Assembly (NCBI RefSeq): GCF_034424545.1
Contig: NZ_CP139971.1
Location: 1 to 64,000 of the forward strand
Source of the DNA: Trinickia caryophylli
Lineage (GTDB): Bacteria; Pseudomonadota; Gammaproteobacteria; Burkholderiales; Burkholderiaceae
DNA: 64,000 nt
Reading direction: 5' to 3'
The notes beneath the pieces are model-generated. The model was not told where the DNA came from, made no database searches, and worked only from the letters and a program-made list of their open reading frames with translations. A program made the position numbers and the translations under genes. Below, in pieces: positions 1 to 8,765 of this stretch (the stretch's first letter is position 1; every line of letters begins with the position of its first letter).

Positions 1-281
1 GCGTTGGAAGTTTGAGGGGGGCTGCTCCTAGTACGAGAGGACCGGAGTGGACGAACCTCTGGTGTACCGGTTGTCACGCCAGTGGCATCGCCGGGTAGCT
101 ATGTTCGGAAGAGATAACCGCTGAAAGCATCTAAGCGGGAAACTCGCCTCAAGATGAGACTTCCCTGGGGACTCGATCCCCTTGAAGGGTCGTTCAAGAC
201 CAGGACGTTGATAGGTCGGGTGTGTACGTGCAGTAATGCACTCAGCTAACCGATACTAATTGCCCGTAAGGCTTGATCCTA
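1..281 (+). rRNA. rrl: 23S ribosomal RNA, 3' end (partial)
   Basis: The first 280 or so bases are the 3' end of a 23S rRNA. The segment carries the highly conserved sarcin-ricin loop sequence (AGTACGAGAGGACCGGAGTG, about 32-51) and ends with the typical betaproteobacterial run TTGCCCGTAAGGCTTGATCC. The 5' part lies outside the window. The exact mature end is estimated to within a few bases. Confidence 0.97.
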
Positions 282-502
282 TAACCGGAGCGTCTTCGCT
301 CTGATCGCGCGTGCCCCGCACCGCGTTCAGTGTGTGACAGGCGCGCTCAGGTTGACTCGCGATTCAGTGCCGTACAAGCACTACCCCGCCCGCCAGAGTG
401 TGCGCTTCAGCGCATCACGCCGGTCAAGGCACAGCAAACATTACGCGATACTTCTTCCCAGATTGGCTTCGCAGCCCACACCGCTGCGCAGCAACAAGTC
501 AT

Positions 503-617
503 GCCTGATGACCATAGCGAGTTGGTACCACCCCTTCCCATCCCGAACAGGACCGTGAAACGACTCCACGCCGATGATAGTGCGGATTGCCCGTGTGAAA
601 GTAGGTAATCGTCAGGC
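503..617 (+). rRNA. rrf: 5S ribosomal RNA
   Basis: A 115-nt segment starts with GCCTGATGACCATAGCGAG and ends with the complementary GTAATCGTCAGGC, forming helix I of 5S rRNA. It contains the conserved CCCATCCCGAACAGG loop. It lies about 220 bases after the 23S end, the normal order in an rrn operon. The spacer holds no tRNA that I can see. Confidence 0.96.
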
Positions 618-630
618 TCCCTTCTTCTGA

Positions 631-665
631 AAACCCCCGCCAGCTCCAAGCTCGCGGGGGTTTTT
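631..665 (+). terminator. Rho-independent terminator of the rRNA operon
   Basis: A perfect 10-bp stem AAACCCCCGC / GCGGGGGTTT with a 13-base loop is followed by a T run. It begins 13 bases after the 5S gene and is a textbook intrinsic terminator for the rrn transcript. Confidence 0.93.
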
Positions 666-809
666 GCTTTGCGCCGCGCGCTCCCCTTCGAGCGCGCTAC
701 GCTGCCTCAACCCCCTTTCAAAAACCGCTAGGGAGCGGCACGCTCGTTCCGGCTGGGAGCATTGACCTGCCCCCTTCGGTAGGGCCAACCGGCTTCTAGC
801 AAAGTCCCT

Positions 810-1680
810 TTAAACCAGCTCCTGGAAAGTGGCAGGAGCATCCGCTGTTGCCCGATGTTTCGCCGCGAACTCTGCTGGCGAAAGATAATTCAATGCGCTG
901 TGGGGCCGGTCCTCGTTGTAGTCCTGACGCCACGCCGCGATGACCGCTCGGGCATGTGCAAGGCTCTTGAACCAATGCTCGTTAAGGCATTCGTCGCGGA
1001 ACTTGCCGTTGAACGATTCGATGTACGCATTCTGCGTCGGCTTGCCCGGTTGAATCAATTTCAACGTAACGCCACTGGGTAGGCCCATTGGTCAAGCGCC
1101 CGGCTCGTAAATTCCGGTCCCTGGTCCGTTCGCAGCGCTTTGGGATAGCCCCGGAAACGTGCTGCCGGTCTAACGCTCGTGCGACGTACAAGCCGGACAT
1201 GCCGTGGTCCACGACGATATCAACAGACTCCTTGGTGAAGTCATCGACGATAGTCAGGCACTTCAGACGCCGCCCGTTCGACAGCGCATCCATCACGAAA
1301 TCGATTGACCAAACCTCATTGGGACCGCCCGGCAAAGCCAACTGCTCACGTTCAATCATGACGCCGTGGCGCCGACGACGGCGTCGCACGGCCAGCCCAG
1401 CCTCACGGTAAAGGCGATGCACGCGCTTGTGGTTCGCGTGAATGCCCTCGCGCTCCACGAGTGCATGCAGCCGCCGGTAGCCGAACCGCCGGCGCTCATG
1501 CGCCAGTTCCACCAGGCGCGCCGTTAGCGCTTCGTTCTCGTGGTCCGGTTTCGACTCGTAATGCAACACGCTGCGAGACAGCCCAACAAGCCGGCAGACA
1601 CGGCGCTCCGAGATGTCGACCTTCTCCCGAATCGCCGCCACTGCCTCGCGCTTGGCTTGTGGGCTCAGGGCTTTCCCTTG
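810..1680 (-). pseudogene. IS3-family transposase OrfB (integrase), frameshifted
   Basis: This is the DDE catalytic half of the transposase (rve domain). The N-terminal part is in one frame and ends soon after VARALDR (about 1170). The stretch with the second catalytic Asp (RTDQGPEF) is readable only in another frame at about 1098-1168. The C-terminal part with the catalytic Glu (AYIESFNGKFRDECL) resumes in the first-listed phase after about 1088. Two single-base losses, near 1167 and near 1080, explain this best. The first Asp (VWSIDF) is intact. No full-length OrfB can be made. Confidence 0.88.
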
Positions 1681-1928
1681 ACGACCACCTTCAGCGCTTC
1701 CATGTCGAGCATCGCTTCGGCCAGTAGCTTCTTCAGCCGCGCGTTCTCGACTTCCAGGTCCTTCAACCGGCGCGCTTCCGGCACCTCCATGCCGCCGAAC
1801 TTCGCGCGCCACGTGTAGAACGACGCGTCACTGAAGCCGTGCTTCCTGCACAGCTCCTTCACCGGCATGCCGGCCTCGGCTTCCTTCAGAAACCCGATGA
1901 TTTGTTCTTCCGTAAAGCGCTTCTTCAT
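1665..1928 (-). CDS. IS3-family transposase OrfA
   Basis: This 87-residue protein is the DNA-binding half of an IS3-type transposase. It opens with KKRFTEEQIIGFLKEAEAG and continues with a helix-turn-helix (KELCRKHGFSDASFYTWRAKF), then a short leucine-rich coiled coil (about residues 57-80) used for dimerisation. The ATG at 1928 has a GAGAGGAAG ribosome binding site. In intact elements a -1 frameshift near its end joins it to OrfB, and the overlap with the orfB frame near 1670-1690 is still present. OrfA itself appears intact. Confidence 0.92.
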   Translation of the reverse strand: MKKRFTEEQIIGFLKEAEAGMPVKELCRKHGFSDASFYTWRAKFGGMEVPEARRLKDLEVENARLKKLLAEAMLDMEALKVVVKGKP

Positions 1929-2009
1929 GTTCGTCTTCCTCTCCGAAAACGAACTTTACTAGGTTCCGACTGGCCCGGTTTGATGGGGGCAGGTCACCAT
2001 CTTCCTTTT

Positions 2010-2038
2010 GGGGGCCACCTGTCTTGGGGCCACCTGTC
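2010..2038. repeat. Tandem GGGGCCACCTGTC direct repeat
   Basis: The 13-mer GGGGCCACCTGTC occurs twice (2011-2023 and 2026-2038) in the strip between the insertion sequence and the peptidase gene. It resembles a doubled insertion-sequence end, but no matching element is visible here. Confidence 0.6.
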
Positions 2039-2083
2039 GCTGTTCGTTTGCCGGCGGAGAAACCATGCGTTCCCGCGCGAAGC

Positions 2084-3166
2084 TCACAGCAACGCAGCAA
2101 GGTGATTTGCCTGCTCGGCGAACTGCCTCCGCTCACGGCCGCGCAGCGGTGGATCGCCGGGCAATGCGACGGTCAGTGGGTCCATCGGTACGTGGTTGAC
2201 GCGCACTTCGAAGTGCAGATGGGGGCCGGTGGCCCAGCCCGTCGCGCCGACATAACCGATTACTTGTCCGCGGCGCACGCGGCTGCCACGGTGCAGGCCT
2301 TTCGCAAAACGCGATAGATGCGCGAATGCCGTTTGATAAGGTGGTGCATTGTTCAGCACCACCAGTCTCCCATATCCGGTTTGGCGACCGATGAAGGCAA
2401 CCGTGCCCCGTGCCGTCGCATGCACCGGCGTACCAGCCGGTGCCGCGAGATCGACACCGTCGTGGCTCTGCCAGCGATGCGTGATGGGGTCGAGGCGGCG
2501 ATGGGCAAAGCGCGATGAAATACGCCCGTAAGCGAGCGGATAGCGTGCGAACGAAGGACTGGCCGCCGCGCCGCTTTGCTTGTAGTAGAACGGCCTGCCA
2601 TCGAGGCCGCGGTGCAGAAAGAGGTCGTGTGACTTCGCTCCTTGTTGAATGCGCACGGCCAGTGGTGCGCGGGGTGGCGCATCGCCCGATTCGCCGGCGC
2701 GAGGCTGAGCGAGGACCAGGCTGATGGTGTCGCCGTGCCGAAGGTCGCGCCTGAAATCGAGGTCGGCCGCATACGAGCGGGTGAGCAGCGCGACGGTGCT
2801 CGCATCGAGCCCGAGGTGTTGCGCAGCATCCGCAAAGCTCGTGCGTACCGTGGTCGAGCGGACGACAACCTCGGGCGTGCTTGCATGGGCTGAGCTGTTC
2901 GCGCCGGCCGCAGGCGGCACTGCGCCCTCGGCCGGCGGCGTCGATGCGGCGTCCAGCGCCGAACGTCCGGCCCTTGCGGCGTCGCCATCGGGTGCCAGCG
3001 CGAGGCCGGAGGAAAGGTCGGCGTCGTCGCGCGCGGCCTGCCATGGTCGGTGCAGCGGCGAAAAAACTGGAGAAAGCAGCAGTGCGCTACAGGCTGAACT
3101 GATGGCGCAAAGCCAAAGGATTTTGCCGGTGCGCGTGCGAGGCGCAACTCGTGCGAGAAAGGCCAT
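2084..3166 (-). CDS. M23-family metallopeptidase (cell-wall hydrolase), membrane-anchored
   Basis: This protein is about 360 residues, counted from the ATG at 3166. A hydrophobic segment at about residues 15-36 anchors it in the inner membrane or acts as a signal. A low-complexity Ala/Pro linker follows, and then a C-terminal M23 (LytM) domain. The zinc-binding signatures are present: SHDGVDLAAP (His235, Asp239) and GPHLHFEV (His316-Leu-His318), so it should cut peptidoglycan cross-links. The segment FADAAQHLGLD..LLTRSYAADLDFRRDLRHGD is typical of the OapA/LysM-like region in these proteins. A GTG at 3247 is a possible earlier start but would put a basic, proline-rich leader before the membrane segment. 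The gene ends 88 bp from the insertion sequence. Confidence 0.88.
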   Translation of the reverse strand: MAFLARVAPRTRTGKILWLCAISSACSALLLSPVFSPLHRPWQAARDDADLSSGLALAPDGDAARAGRSALDAASTPPAEGAVPPAAGANSSAHASTPEVVVRSTTVRTSFADAAQHLGLDASTVALLTRSYAADLDFRRDLRHGDTISLVLAQPRAGESGDAPPRAPLAVRIQQGAKSHDLFLHRGLDGRPFYYKQSGAAASPSFARYPLAYGRISSRFAHRRLDPITHRWQSHDGVDLAAPAGTPVHATARGTVAFIGRQTGYGRLVVLNNAPPYQTAFAHLSRFAKGLHRGSRVRRGQVIGYVGATGWATGPHLHFEVRVNHVPMDPLTVALPGDPPLRGRERRQFAEQANHLAALL

Positions 3167-3503
3167 AAACGTCGATCGAGGAAAAACGGGCGGGAGGCAC
3201 GGCAGCGTCGAGCGCACTCGCCGGTGCCGTCGGCTGTGAAGAGGCACTACCGGAGCGTATCGCCGGCAAGTGCGCTCAAACGACTATGCGGTTATTCGCG
3301 TTGTACGGATATGTCCGAACGCGCGGGTACGAACAACATGAAGAGGGCTGGCGACATGGAATACGGCGTTGCCATTGCAGTCAGAGTAGAGCAACGCTAA
3401 CCGTAAGGTGGCAGTCTTAAACGAAACTTAACCGGCGCCGGCGCGAACGAAGATCCGCCGAGATTGCTAAAATTCGCAAGCCCGTTTCGTTCGATAAACC
3501 ATC
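3167..3503. other. Intergenic region between divergent peptidase and GNAT genes
   Basis: These 337 bases separate two divergently transcribed genes and must hold both promoters. I see no gene, repeat or clear operator in it. Confidence 0.5.
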
Positions 3504-4022
3504 ATGCTCGAATCCCAGAGAGTGGAACTGCGCCCAGCCACGGCCGCCGATGCGCCCATCATTGCCGGCCTGCATACATTGGGCTGGCAGACCGCTTACC
3601 GGCACATCCTTCCGGACGATTATCTATTCAACGACGTCCCCGCAGAGCATCGTCTGCGCTGGTCAGCGTATTTCGCACGAGATGCCCGCGAATGGGGTTT
3701 CGTGAAACTCGCCGAGCAGGATGGCGTGCCGGTCGGCTTCGTCAGCGCGGAGAAGCCTGTCGACGAGACGCGCGGCGTGTTGCTCGATTGTCTGCACTTG
3801 CACCCTGCGCATCGCGGGCAGGGTACCGGCAGGCGCATGATCGAGGAGGTACGCGTCTGGGCGAGCGGGCTGCCCGCAAGTCGTCTCCATCTTCTCGTGC
3901 TCGAGGACAACGCGCGTGCAATACGTTTTTACGAACGTAATGGTTGGCAACTGCTCGGCACGGAATCGTGCTACCTCGGCAAGACGCTGGTGGCGGATCG
4001 GGTCTACACGCTACCGGTTTGA
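3504..4022 (+). CDS. GNAT-family N-acetyltransferase
   Basis: This 172-residue protein has a GNAT fold. The acetyl-CoA binding motif A is HPAHRGQGTGRRMIEE (about residues 99-114, R/Q-x-x-G-x-G/A), and motif B is ARAIRFYERNGW (about residues 139-150), both typical. The substrate cannot be told from sequence. It most resembles small-molecule or antibiotic-type acetyltransferases of 160-180 residues. It stands alone, divergent from the peptidase and convergent with the phosphoesterase at 4053. Confidence 0.9.
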   Translation: MLESQRVELRPATAADAPIIAGLHTLGWQTAYRHILPDDYLFNDVPAEHRLRWSAYFARDAREWGFVKLAEQDGVPVGFVSAEKPVDETRGVLLDCLHLHPAHRGQGTGRRMIEEVRVWASGLPASRLHLLVLEDNARAIRFYERNGWQLLGTESCYLGKTLVADRVYTLPV

Positions 4023-4042
4023 CAGCGCCGACTGCTGTTGCC

Positions 4043-4060
4043 GTCACGCAAGTCACGCAA
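4043..4060. repeat. 9-bp tandem duplication GTCACGCAA x2 across a stop codon
   Basis: Two perfect copies of GTCACGCAA (4043-4051, 4052-4060) overlap the stop codon of the minus-strand phosphoesterase gene (4053-4055). Confidence 0.8.
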
Positions 4061-5222
4061 GCGTATCGCTGCCGGCCACGAGGCGAATCCGCGTGATCTC
4101 CGATGGCGCGCCGAGCCGTTTCGGTGGCCCCCAGTAGCCGGTACCGCGGCTCGTGTAGACCCATAGATCGTCGATGCGAGCGAGCCCGGCCGTAAACGGC
4201 TGCTGCAATCGCACGAAAAAATTCCAAGGGAAGAACTGGCCGCCGTGCGTATGGCCGGAAAGCTGCAGCGTATAGCCGGCCTCGGCCGCGGCAAGCGCCG
4301 TGCGCGGCTGGTGCGCGAGCAGCACGCGGATGCGCGCCTCGTCGGGCGCCGTTGCGATCGCGCCCGCCGGGTCGCTATGGTGGCTCTCGTGAAACTGCCC
4401 CGCCGAATAGTCGGTGACGCCGGCAACGACGACCGGCACGCCGTTGTGACGGATCACCTCGTGCTCGTTGAGCAGCACGTTGAGGCCCAGGCGCCGGAAT
4501 TCGGCAATCCACGCTTGGGCACCTGAATAGTATTCATGGTTGCCCGTCACCAGGTAGGCGCCATACCGCGCGCTCAGCCTGCCGAGCGGCCGCGTATGCT
4601 CGGCGAGCCGCTCCACGCTGCCGTCGACGATATCGCCCGTTATCGCGACGATATCGGGCACCAGCCGGTTCACCTCGTCGACGATCGCATCGACGTAGCG
4701 TCGCTTGATCGTCGGCCCGACATGGATGTCGCTGATTTGCACGATTGTCAGGCCATCGAGCTCGGCGGGCAGGTCCGGGATCGGCACTTCCACCGTGACC
4801 ACTTTCGCGCGGCGTCGTGCATTCACGAACCCGACCGCTGTCGAGAGCAGCGCGAGGGCCGGAACTGCCGCCGCGCTGTCGACGCGCCAACGGTCGACCG
4901 ACACGCTGCCATGAAACAAGGTGTCGATCGTCAGCAACGACGCGATCGATAGATCGCGTGCGAACGTCAGCACGAGCAGGGACGAAAAAAAGCCCATCGC
5001 GAGCAGGCCGATCCAGGCAAGGCGATCCCCGAGCGGCTGCCGGTCGATGCGGCGCGCCAGCATGCCAAGTGGAATCAGTCCGCACGACAACACGAGCCAA
5101 AGCGCGGCCAGCACTTTCGCTGTCATATCGATCTGCCATTCCGGAATGAGCCGAAAACCGACGTAGACATGCAGCAGCACGCCGATACCGATGATTCGCG
5201 TGAAGAAAGAGGAACGGCGCAT
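4053..5222 (-). CDS. Membrane-anchored metallophosphoesterase (calcineurin-like)
   Basis: This 389-residue protein has about four N-terminal transmembrane segments (roughly residues 8-25, 36-58, 70-90 and 118-135) followed by a cytosolic or periplasmic calcineurin-like phosphoesterase domain. All metal-binding motifs are present: QISDIHVGP (Asp165, His167), ITGDIVDG (Asp197), GNHEYY (Asn228, His229) and SGHTHGGQ near the C-terminus. This architecture matches the YaeI/YkuE-type family, whose members act on UDP-diacylglucosamine-like or other phosphoesters. The exact substrate here is unknown. Confidence 0.9.
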   Translation of the reverse strand: MRRSSFFTRIIGIGVLLHVYVGFRLIPEWQIDMTAKVLAALWLVLSCGLIPLGMLARRIDRQPLGDRLAWIGLLAMGFFSSLLVLTFARDLSIASLLTIDTLFHGSVSVDRWRVDSAAAVPALALLSTAVGFVNARRRAKVVTVEVPIPDLPAELDGLTIVQISDIHVGPTIKRRYVDAIVDEVNRLVPDIVAITGDIVDGSVERLAEHTRPLGRLSARYGAYLVTGNHEYYSGAQAWIAEFRRLGLNVLLNEHEVIRHNGVPVVVAGVTDYSAGQFHESHHSDPAGAIATAPDEARIRVLLAHQPRTALAAAEAGYTLQLSGHTHGGQFFPWNFFVRLQQPFTAGLARIDDLWVYTSRGTGYWGPPKRLGAPSEITRIRLVAGSDTLA

Positions 5223-5447
5223 AGGGCAGTATCAGATAGAGTCGATTGTGGCGTTGCGTCGAAGCCGGCCAACGCCGCGAGGCATTTTACCGAGCGCGCC
5301 GATCGCCTGCCGGCGACCGCTCACCTGGCGGAAAACAGCGCGCCTTGCGGAATTCTTCGCATGGCGCGACGATCTAACGAAGCGAGCGCTTCGGGCGCTC
5401 GGATCAATCCTGTCCTGGCCAGGGTAGGGATTTGGGGGAGGCGAACG

Positions 5448-5768
5448 ATGAAAACCGGGAAATCGCCGCATCCTGCGCACGCGCAGCACCACTTGAGCCA
5501 CGAAGGCAGCCACGTCATGTTGCCGCTCGTCGTGCTCTCGGTCATGGCAATCGGCGTCTACTACCTCGCCCGCCGCATCGATATGCTCGAGGTCAGCCGC
5601 GACGCCTTGTTCTACGTCGTCATGCTGTTCGTCGCGCTCGGCGTCGCCGGACTGTTCGGCGCGGTGGGCGCGTGGCTGCGCTCGGGGACAGACGCCGAAA
5701 GCGAGCGGTTTTGCTTCGTCGGCGCGTTGATCGGCGCAGTCGTTTTTTATATCGCCCTCTTGTTTTGA
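5448..5768 (+). CDS. Small inner-membrane protein, function unknown
   Basis: This 106-residue protein starts at an ATG preceded by a strong GGGGGAGG ribosome binding site, which decides the start over upstream alternatives. It has a His-rich hydrophilic N-terminus (HPAHAQHHLSHEGSH) and three hydrophobic segments (about residues 24-40, 52-72 and 87-105), ending directly in the last one (VVFYIALLF). I recognise no family. The His-rich head might bind a metal, but that is only a guess. Confidence 0.75.
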   Translation: MKTGKSPHPAHAQHHLSHEGSHVMLPLVVLSVMAIGVYYLARRIDMLEVSRDALFYVVMLFVALGVAGLFGAVGAWLRSGTDAESERFCFVGALIGAVVFYIALLF

Positions 5769-5813
5769 TGCGGGTTGGCGCGCCGTGGCCAGCCCAGCCG
5801 GGGCGTGCCGGGT

Positions 5814-6398
5814 TCAGTCGACGCGTGCGACCTCGTCGAATGCGAAGCGCGGGAGGCGAGGCCTGAGCTTCGATGGATCGCCGTAGCCCAGATTGACCAG
5901 AAAGTTGGCGCGGATCGTCGTGCCCGCAAAGAACGCTTCGTCGACCTTCCGTGCGTCGAACCCGGACATCGGCCCCGCGTCGAGCCCCAGCGCGCGGGCA
6001 GCCATGATCAAATAGGCGCCTTGCAGCGACGAGTTGCGAAACGCCGTTGCCTGAATAGCCGTGTCGTTGCCCGCGAACCAACTGCGCGCATCGGTGTGCG
6101 GGAACAGCTTGGGCAGATGCTCGTAAAAAGCCATGTCCATGCCGACGATCACCGTGACGGGCGCACTCATTGTTTTGTCGACGTTGCCCTCCGAAAGCGC
6201 GGGGCGCAGCTTTTCTTTTCCCTCGGGTGTTTTGACGAAGACGAACCTGCCGGGGCTCGAGTTGGCCGATGTCGGCCCGAGCAGCGTGAGTTCGATCAGT
6301 TGAGCGAGCACGGCATCGTCGACCGGGTGTGGCAACCACGCGCTATGCGTGCGCGCGTCACGGAACAGCTGATGGATGGCGTCGTCGGAAAGCATCAT
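5814..6398 (-). CDS. Nitroreductase-family flavoprotein (RutE / malonic semialdehyde reductase-like)
   Basis: This 194-residue protein has the length of the RutE/YdfN-type nitroreductases. The FMN-binding fold is visible in [18 protein letters not shown] (about residues 34-51) and [23 protein letters not shown] (about 124-146), with a C-terminal [10 protein letters not shown]. Family members reduce 3-hydroxy-acid semialdehydes or quinones with NAD(P)H. No other rut genes are nearby, so the substrate is open. The Met-Met at 6398/6395 fits the family length. A start at 6530 would add 44 unrelated residues. Ribosome binding sites are weak in either case. Confidence 0.85.
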   Translation of the reverse strand: MMLSDDAIHQLFRDARTHSAWLPHPVDDAVLAQLIELTLLGPTSANSSPGRFVFVKTPEGKEKLRPALSEGNVDKTMSAPVTVIVGMDMAFYEHLPKLFPHTDARSWFAGNDTAIQATAFRNSSLQGAYLIMAARALGLDAGPMSGFDARKVDEAFFAGTTIRANFLVNLGYGDPSKLRPRLPRFAFDEVARVD

Positions 6399-6510
6399 GT
6401 CGGGACCGAGGTCGGAGGTGAAGGGCTCGTCTGGAACCGCTCCATGATAGTCGCGGACGCGGTATTGTGCCGTGGCGCCAGCCATAGAGGGCCGGCCAAG
6501 GGTGAGCGCT

Positions 6511-7329
6511 TCAGTCGTCGAGCGATTCATGCACGCCTGCCGCGCCGCGGCGCCAGTAGGCCGACACGCGCATCTGCGATTTTGGCAGCCCCCGCCCGGC
6601 GATCAGCAATTCCCGCACCGCGCGCATCGCGCCGGCTTCGCCGGCCGCCCAGACGTAGCCTTCGCCTGGCGGCAGATAGAGTTCGCGCAACGCATCGAGG
6701 AGGGCGACGGGCGACGCCGCGTTGCCGCGATAACACCACGTCTCGTAGAGGTCCGCGCGCGTTTCGAACGATATACGTGCCGCAGGAGACGCCACCTCGA
6801 GCACGGCCGCCACGCGCGTGCCGGCGGGCAATTCCTCCAGGCGCCGCGCGATGGCCGGCAGCGCCGTTTCGTCGCCTATCAGGACATGCCAGTCGAAGCC
6901 TGTCGGGATGATGAACGACCCGCGCGGGCCGCCCACCCCAAGGTACTGACCGACCTGCGCCTGCGAGGCCCATTGCGTGGCGGGCCCGGCTTCGTGCAGC
7001 GCGAATTCCAGATCGAGTTCGCGCGCGGCACGATCGAAACGCCGGGGCGTGAAGTCGCGTGCTATGGGACGGGGCGCATCGTCGGGATACACAGGCCCGT
7101 TCGGCCCCATCGTCGGGAATGATGGGCGCTCCTGTCCAGGTGCCGGGATGAAGATCTTTACATGGTCGTCGAAAGAGGCGGATTCGAAATCCTGCAGATC
7201 ATCGCCCCGCAGGGTTATGCGCACCAAGTGCGGATTCAGTGGGGTGACGCGGGCGATTTGCAGCAGGCGGAACTTCAACGGATGGCGCACCCGTGCTACC
7301 GCTAACGTCGGATTGTCGGACTCTGACAT
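6511..7329 (-). CDS. Siderophore-interacting protein / NADPH-dependent ferric-chelate reductase (SIP family)
   Basis: This 272-residue protein has the ferredoxin-reductase-like SIP fold of ViuB and YqjH. An N-terminal FAD domain carries the flavin motif [10 protein letters not shown] (about residues 87-96) and the glycine-rich GPRGSFIIP. The C-terminal NAD(P)H domain has [19 protein letters not shown] and [16 protein letters not shown]. It should release iron from ferric siderophores in the cytoplasm. The ATG at 7329 is preceded by CCGGAG at good spacing, so I prefer it over the upstream Met. The promoter carries palindromes (7386-7418) that suggest repression by a metal-responsive regulator; the regulator gene is not adjacent. 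Confidence 0.93.
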   Translation of the reverse strand: MSESDNPTLAVARVRHPLKFRLLQIARVTPLNPHLVRITLRGDDLQDFESASFDDHVKIFIPAPGQERPSFPTMGPNGPVYPDDAPRPIARDFTPRRFDRAARELDLEFALHEAGPATQWASQAQVGQYLGVGGPRGSFIIPTGFDWHVLIGDETALPAIARRLEELPAGTRVAAVLEVASPAARISFETRADLYETWCYRGNAASPVALLDALRELYLPPGEGYVWAAGEAGAMRAVRELLIAGRGLPKSQMRVSAYWRRGAAGVHESLDD

Positions 7330-7816
7330 CGAAACTCCGGTTCGAGGGAGAGCGTTGCGCCAAAGGCGGTGCAACGAAAGGGTCTTTAGATATATCTAAT
7401 GTATATATCTAAAGATATGATGTCAAGCCATCGAATCATCGCCAGGGTGCCGCTGCCGCACGTCGCTTCGATGTCTCCGTGAACACGCGCAACGCATTCG
7501 CGGGGGAGAGAGGGCTGGGAACGATAAGGTTTTTCTTTCAATGAAGGACACTTTATCTCGCTTGTCGTGAACGACGAAATTGCCAAAAATGCGGCTCAGT
7601 TCGAAGAATGGTTTGGTCTCGCCGGAGCATGTCGGTGGTTGACGTGGCACGTGCCACAGATAGTTTTTCTACTCGACGATACGGAGCGACGAGCGTGGTG
7701 TCCAGCCACTGCCGATCGTCTCGCGCCGCGCGGCGGCAACAGCATGACCCAGCCCCTCCTCGACATTTCTTCGCAACCGCCAGGCTCCCGGCTCGGCGCA
7801 CAAAGAGGTTCTCGAA
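7330..7816. other. Intergenic region between ferric reductase and SDR genes
   Basis: The region is 487 bp between divergent genes. It contains the palindromes at 7386-7418 near one end. A reading frame from 7567 lacks a ribosome binding site and similarity to anything I know, and it runs on into the SDR gene out of frame, so I do not call a gene in the remaining part. Confidence 0.5.
7386..7418. promoter_or_regulatory. Paired AT-rich palindromes upstream of the ferric reductase (candidate operator)
   Basis: TTAGATATATCTAA (7386-7399) is a perfect 14-bp palindrome. ATATCT-AA-AGATAT (7405-7418) is a second inverted repeat with the same half-site AGATAT, six bases further on. They lie 57-89 bp upstream of the SIP start codon, where its promoter must be. 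In E. coli the PadR-type nickel-responsive repressor YqjI controls the homologous yqjH, so a PadR-family regulator is a reasonable guess for the binder. Confidence 0.7.
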
Positions 7817-8590
7817 ATGAGCAACGAATTCGAAGGCAAGAAGCTGCTGGTCGTCGGCGGCACGAGTGGAATGGGCATGCAGACGGCCCGAACGGTTCTG
7901 GCGGCAGGCGGCAGGGCGGTGATCGTCGGCAATCGTCCGGAGAAAACCGAAGAAGCGCGCAAGGCGCTGTCCGCGCTCGGTCAGGTATGGGCGGTCAACG
8001 CTGATCTGTCCGGCAACGAAGGGCTGGCCACACTGCTCGAAACCATCGATGCACAGCATCGCGATATCGACCTGCTCGTCAATGCGGCAGGTGTCTTCTT
8101 TCCCAAGCCCTTCCTGGAGCTTCGCGATGCCGATTACGATCAGTACATGACGCTGAACAAGGCGTTTTTCTTCATTACGCAGAAGGTCGCCTCGAATCTG
8201 GTCATGACCGGCCGCCCCGGGGCGATCGTCAACATCGGCTCGATGTGGGCGAAGCAAGCCATCGCCGCCACGCCTTCCTCGGCTTATTCGATGGCGAAGG
8301 CCGGCTTGCATTCGCTGACCCAGCACCTGGCCATGGAGCTGGCCCCCAAGCACATTCGCGTCAATGCGGTATCTCCCGCCGTGGTGCAAACGCCGATCTA
8401 CGAAGGCTTCATTCCGAAGGCGGACGTACATGATGCGCTGCAAGGCTTCAACAGCTTCCATCCGATCGGGCGTGTCGGCACGCCGCGGGACGTAGCGGAA
8501 GTCGTCGCCTTTCTGCTCTCGGACAAGGCCAGTTGGGTTACCGGTGCGATTTGGGACGTGGACGGCGGTGTAATGGCCGGCCGGAATTGA
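7817..8590 (+). CDS. SDR-family oxidoreductase
   Basis: This 257-residue classical short-chain dehydrogenase has the NAD(P)-binding motif [13 protein letters not shown] (about residues 12-24), the structural NAAG-equivalent [10 protein letters not shown], the catalytic Ser in IVNIGSMWA and the YSMAK pair (Tyr-x-x-x-Lys, about residues 157-161). [10 protein letters not shown] and [13 protein letters not shown] complete the signature. It presumably acts on a small alcohol or ketone; the substrate is unknown. The start has an AAAGAGG ribosome binding site. Confidence 0.93.
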   Translation: MSNEFEGKKLLVVGGTSGMGMQTARTVLAAGGRAVIVGNRPEKTEEARKALSALGQVWAVNADLSGNEGLATLLETIDAQHRDIDLLVNAAGVFFPKPFLELRDADYDQYMTLNKAFFFITQKVASNLVMTGRPGAIVNIGSMWAKQAIAATPSSAYSMAKAGLHSLTQHLAMELAPKHIRVNAVSPAVVQTPIYEGFIPKADVHDALQGFNSFHPIGRVGTPRDVAEVVAFLLSDKASWVTGAIWDVDGGVMAGRN

Positions 8591-8595
8591 TGCGC

Positions 8596-8624
8596 CGCGC
8601 GGGCGGCGTTCGCCCGCCCGCGCG
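8596..8624 (+). terminator. GC-rich stem-loop after the SDR gene
   Basis: An 11-bp perfect stem (CGCGCGGGCGG / CCGCCCGCGCG) with a 7-base loop starts five bases after the SDR stop. There is no T run, so it may stabilise the 3' end or act as an imperfect terminator. Confidence 0.55.
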
Positions 8625-8765
8625 AATTCAACTTGTGTCCCACGAAGGAGAAACGCACGGGGTGTCGTCGCCGCCAGCGGGGGTGCGCCAAGGATGCCCG
8701 GTCGCCAATTGGCGTAGCATGGCGGCGTTCAGAGCGAGGCTTATTTCATAGAGGAGAAGACCGAT

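Larger units (their letters stand above)
763..1996 (-). mobile_element. IS3-family (IS407-group) insertion sequence, decayed
   Basis: The element is 1,234 bp, bounded by terminal inverted repeats that start TGACCTGCCCCC at 763 and end GGGGGCAGGTCA at 1996. It carries the two-ORF layout of IS3 elements on the minus strand, and the orfA and orfB sequences match the IS407 group. The bases flanking the two ends (GCAT before, CCAT after) do not form a convincing 4-bp target duplication. The orfB reading frame is broken twice, so the copy should not transpose on its own. It sits just behind the rRNA operon terminator. Confidence 0.9.

Noticed and set aside
282..502. A tRNA gene in the 23S-5S spacer
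   Set aside because: No cloverleaf or TTCGA-type arm is visible.
7567..8004. A 145-residue plus-strand frame before and inside the SDR gene
   Set aside because: There is no ribosome binding site and it overlaps the certain SDR gene out of frame.
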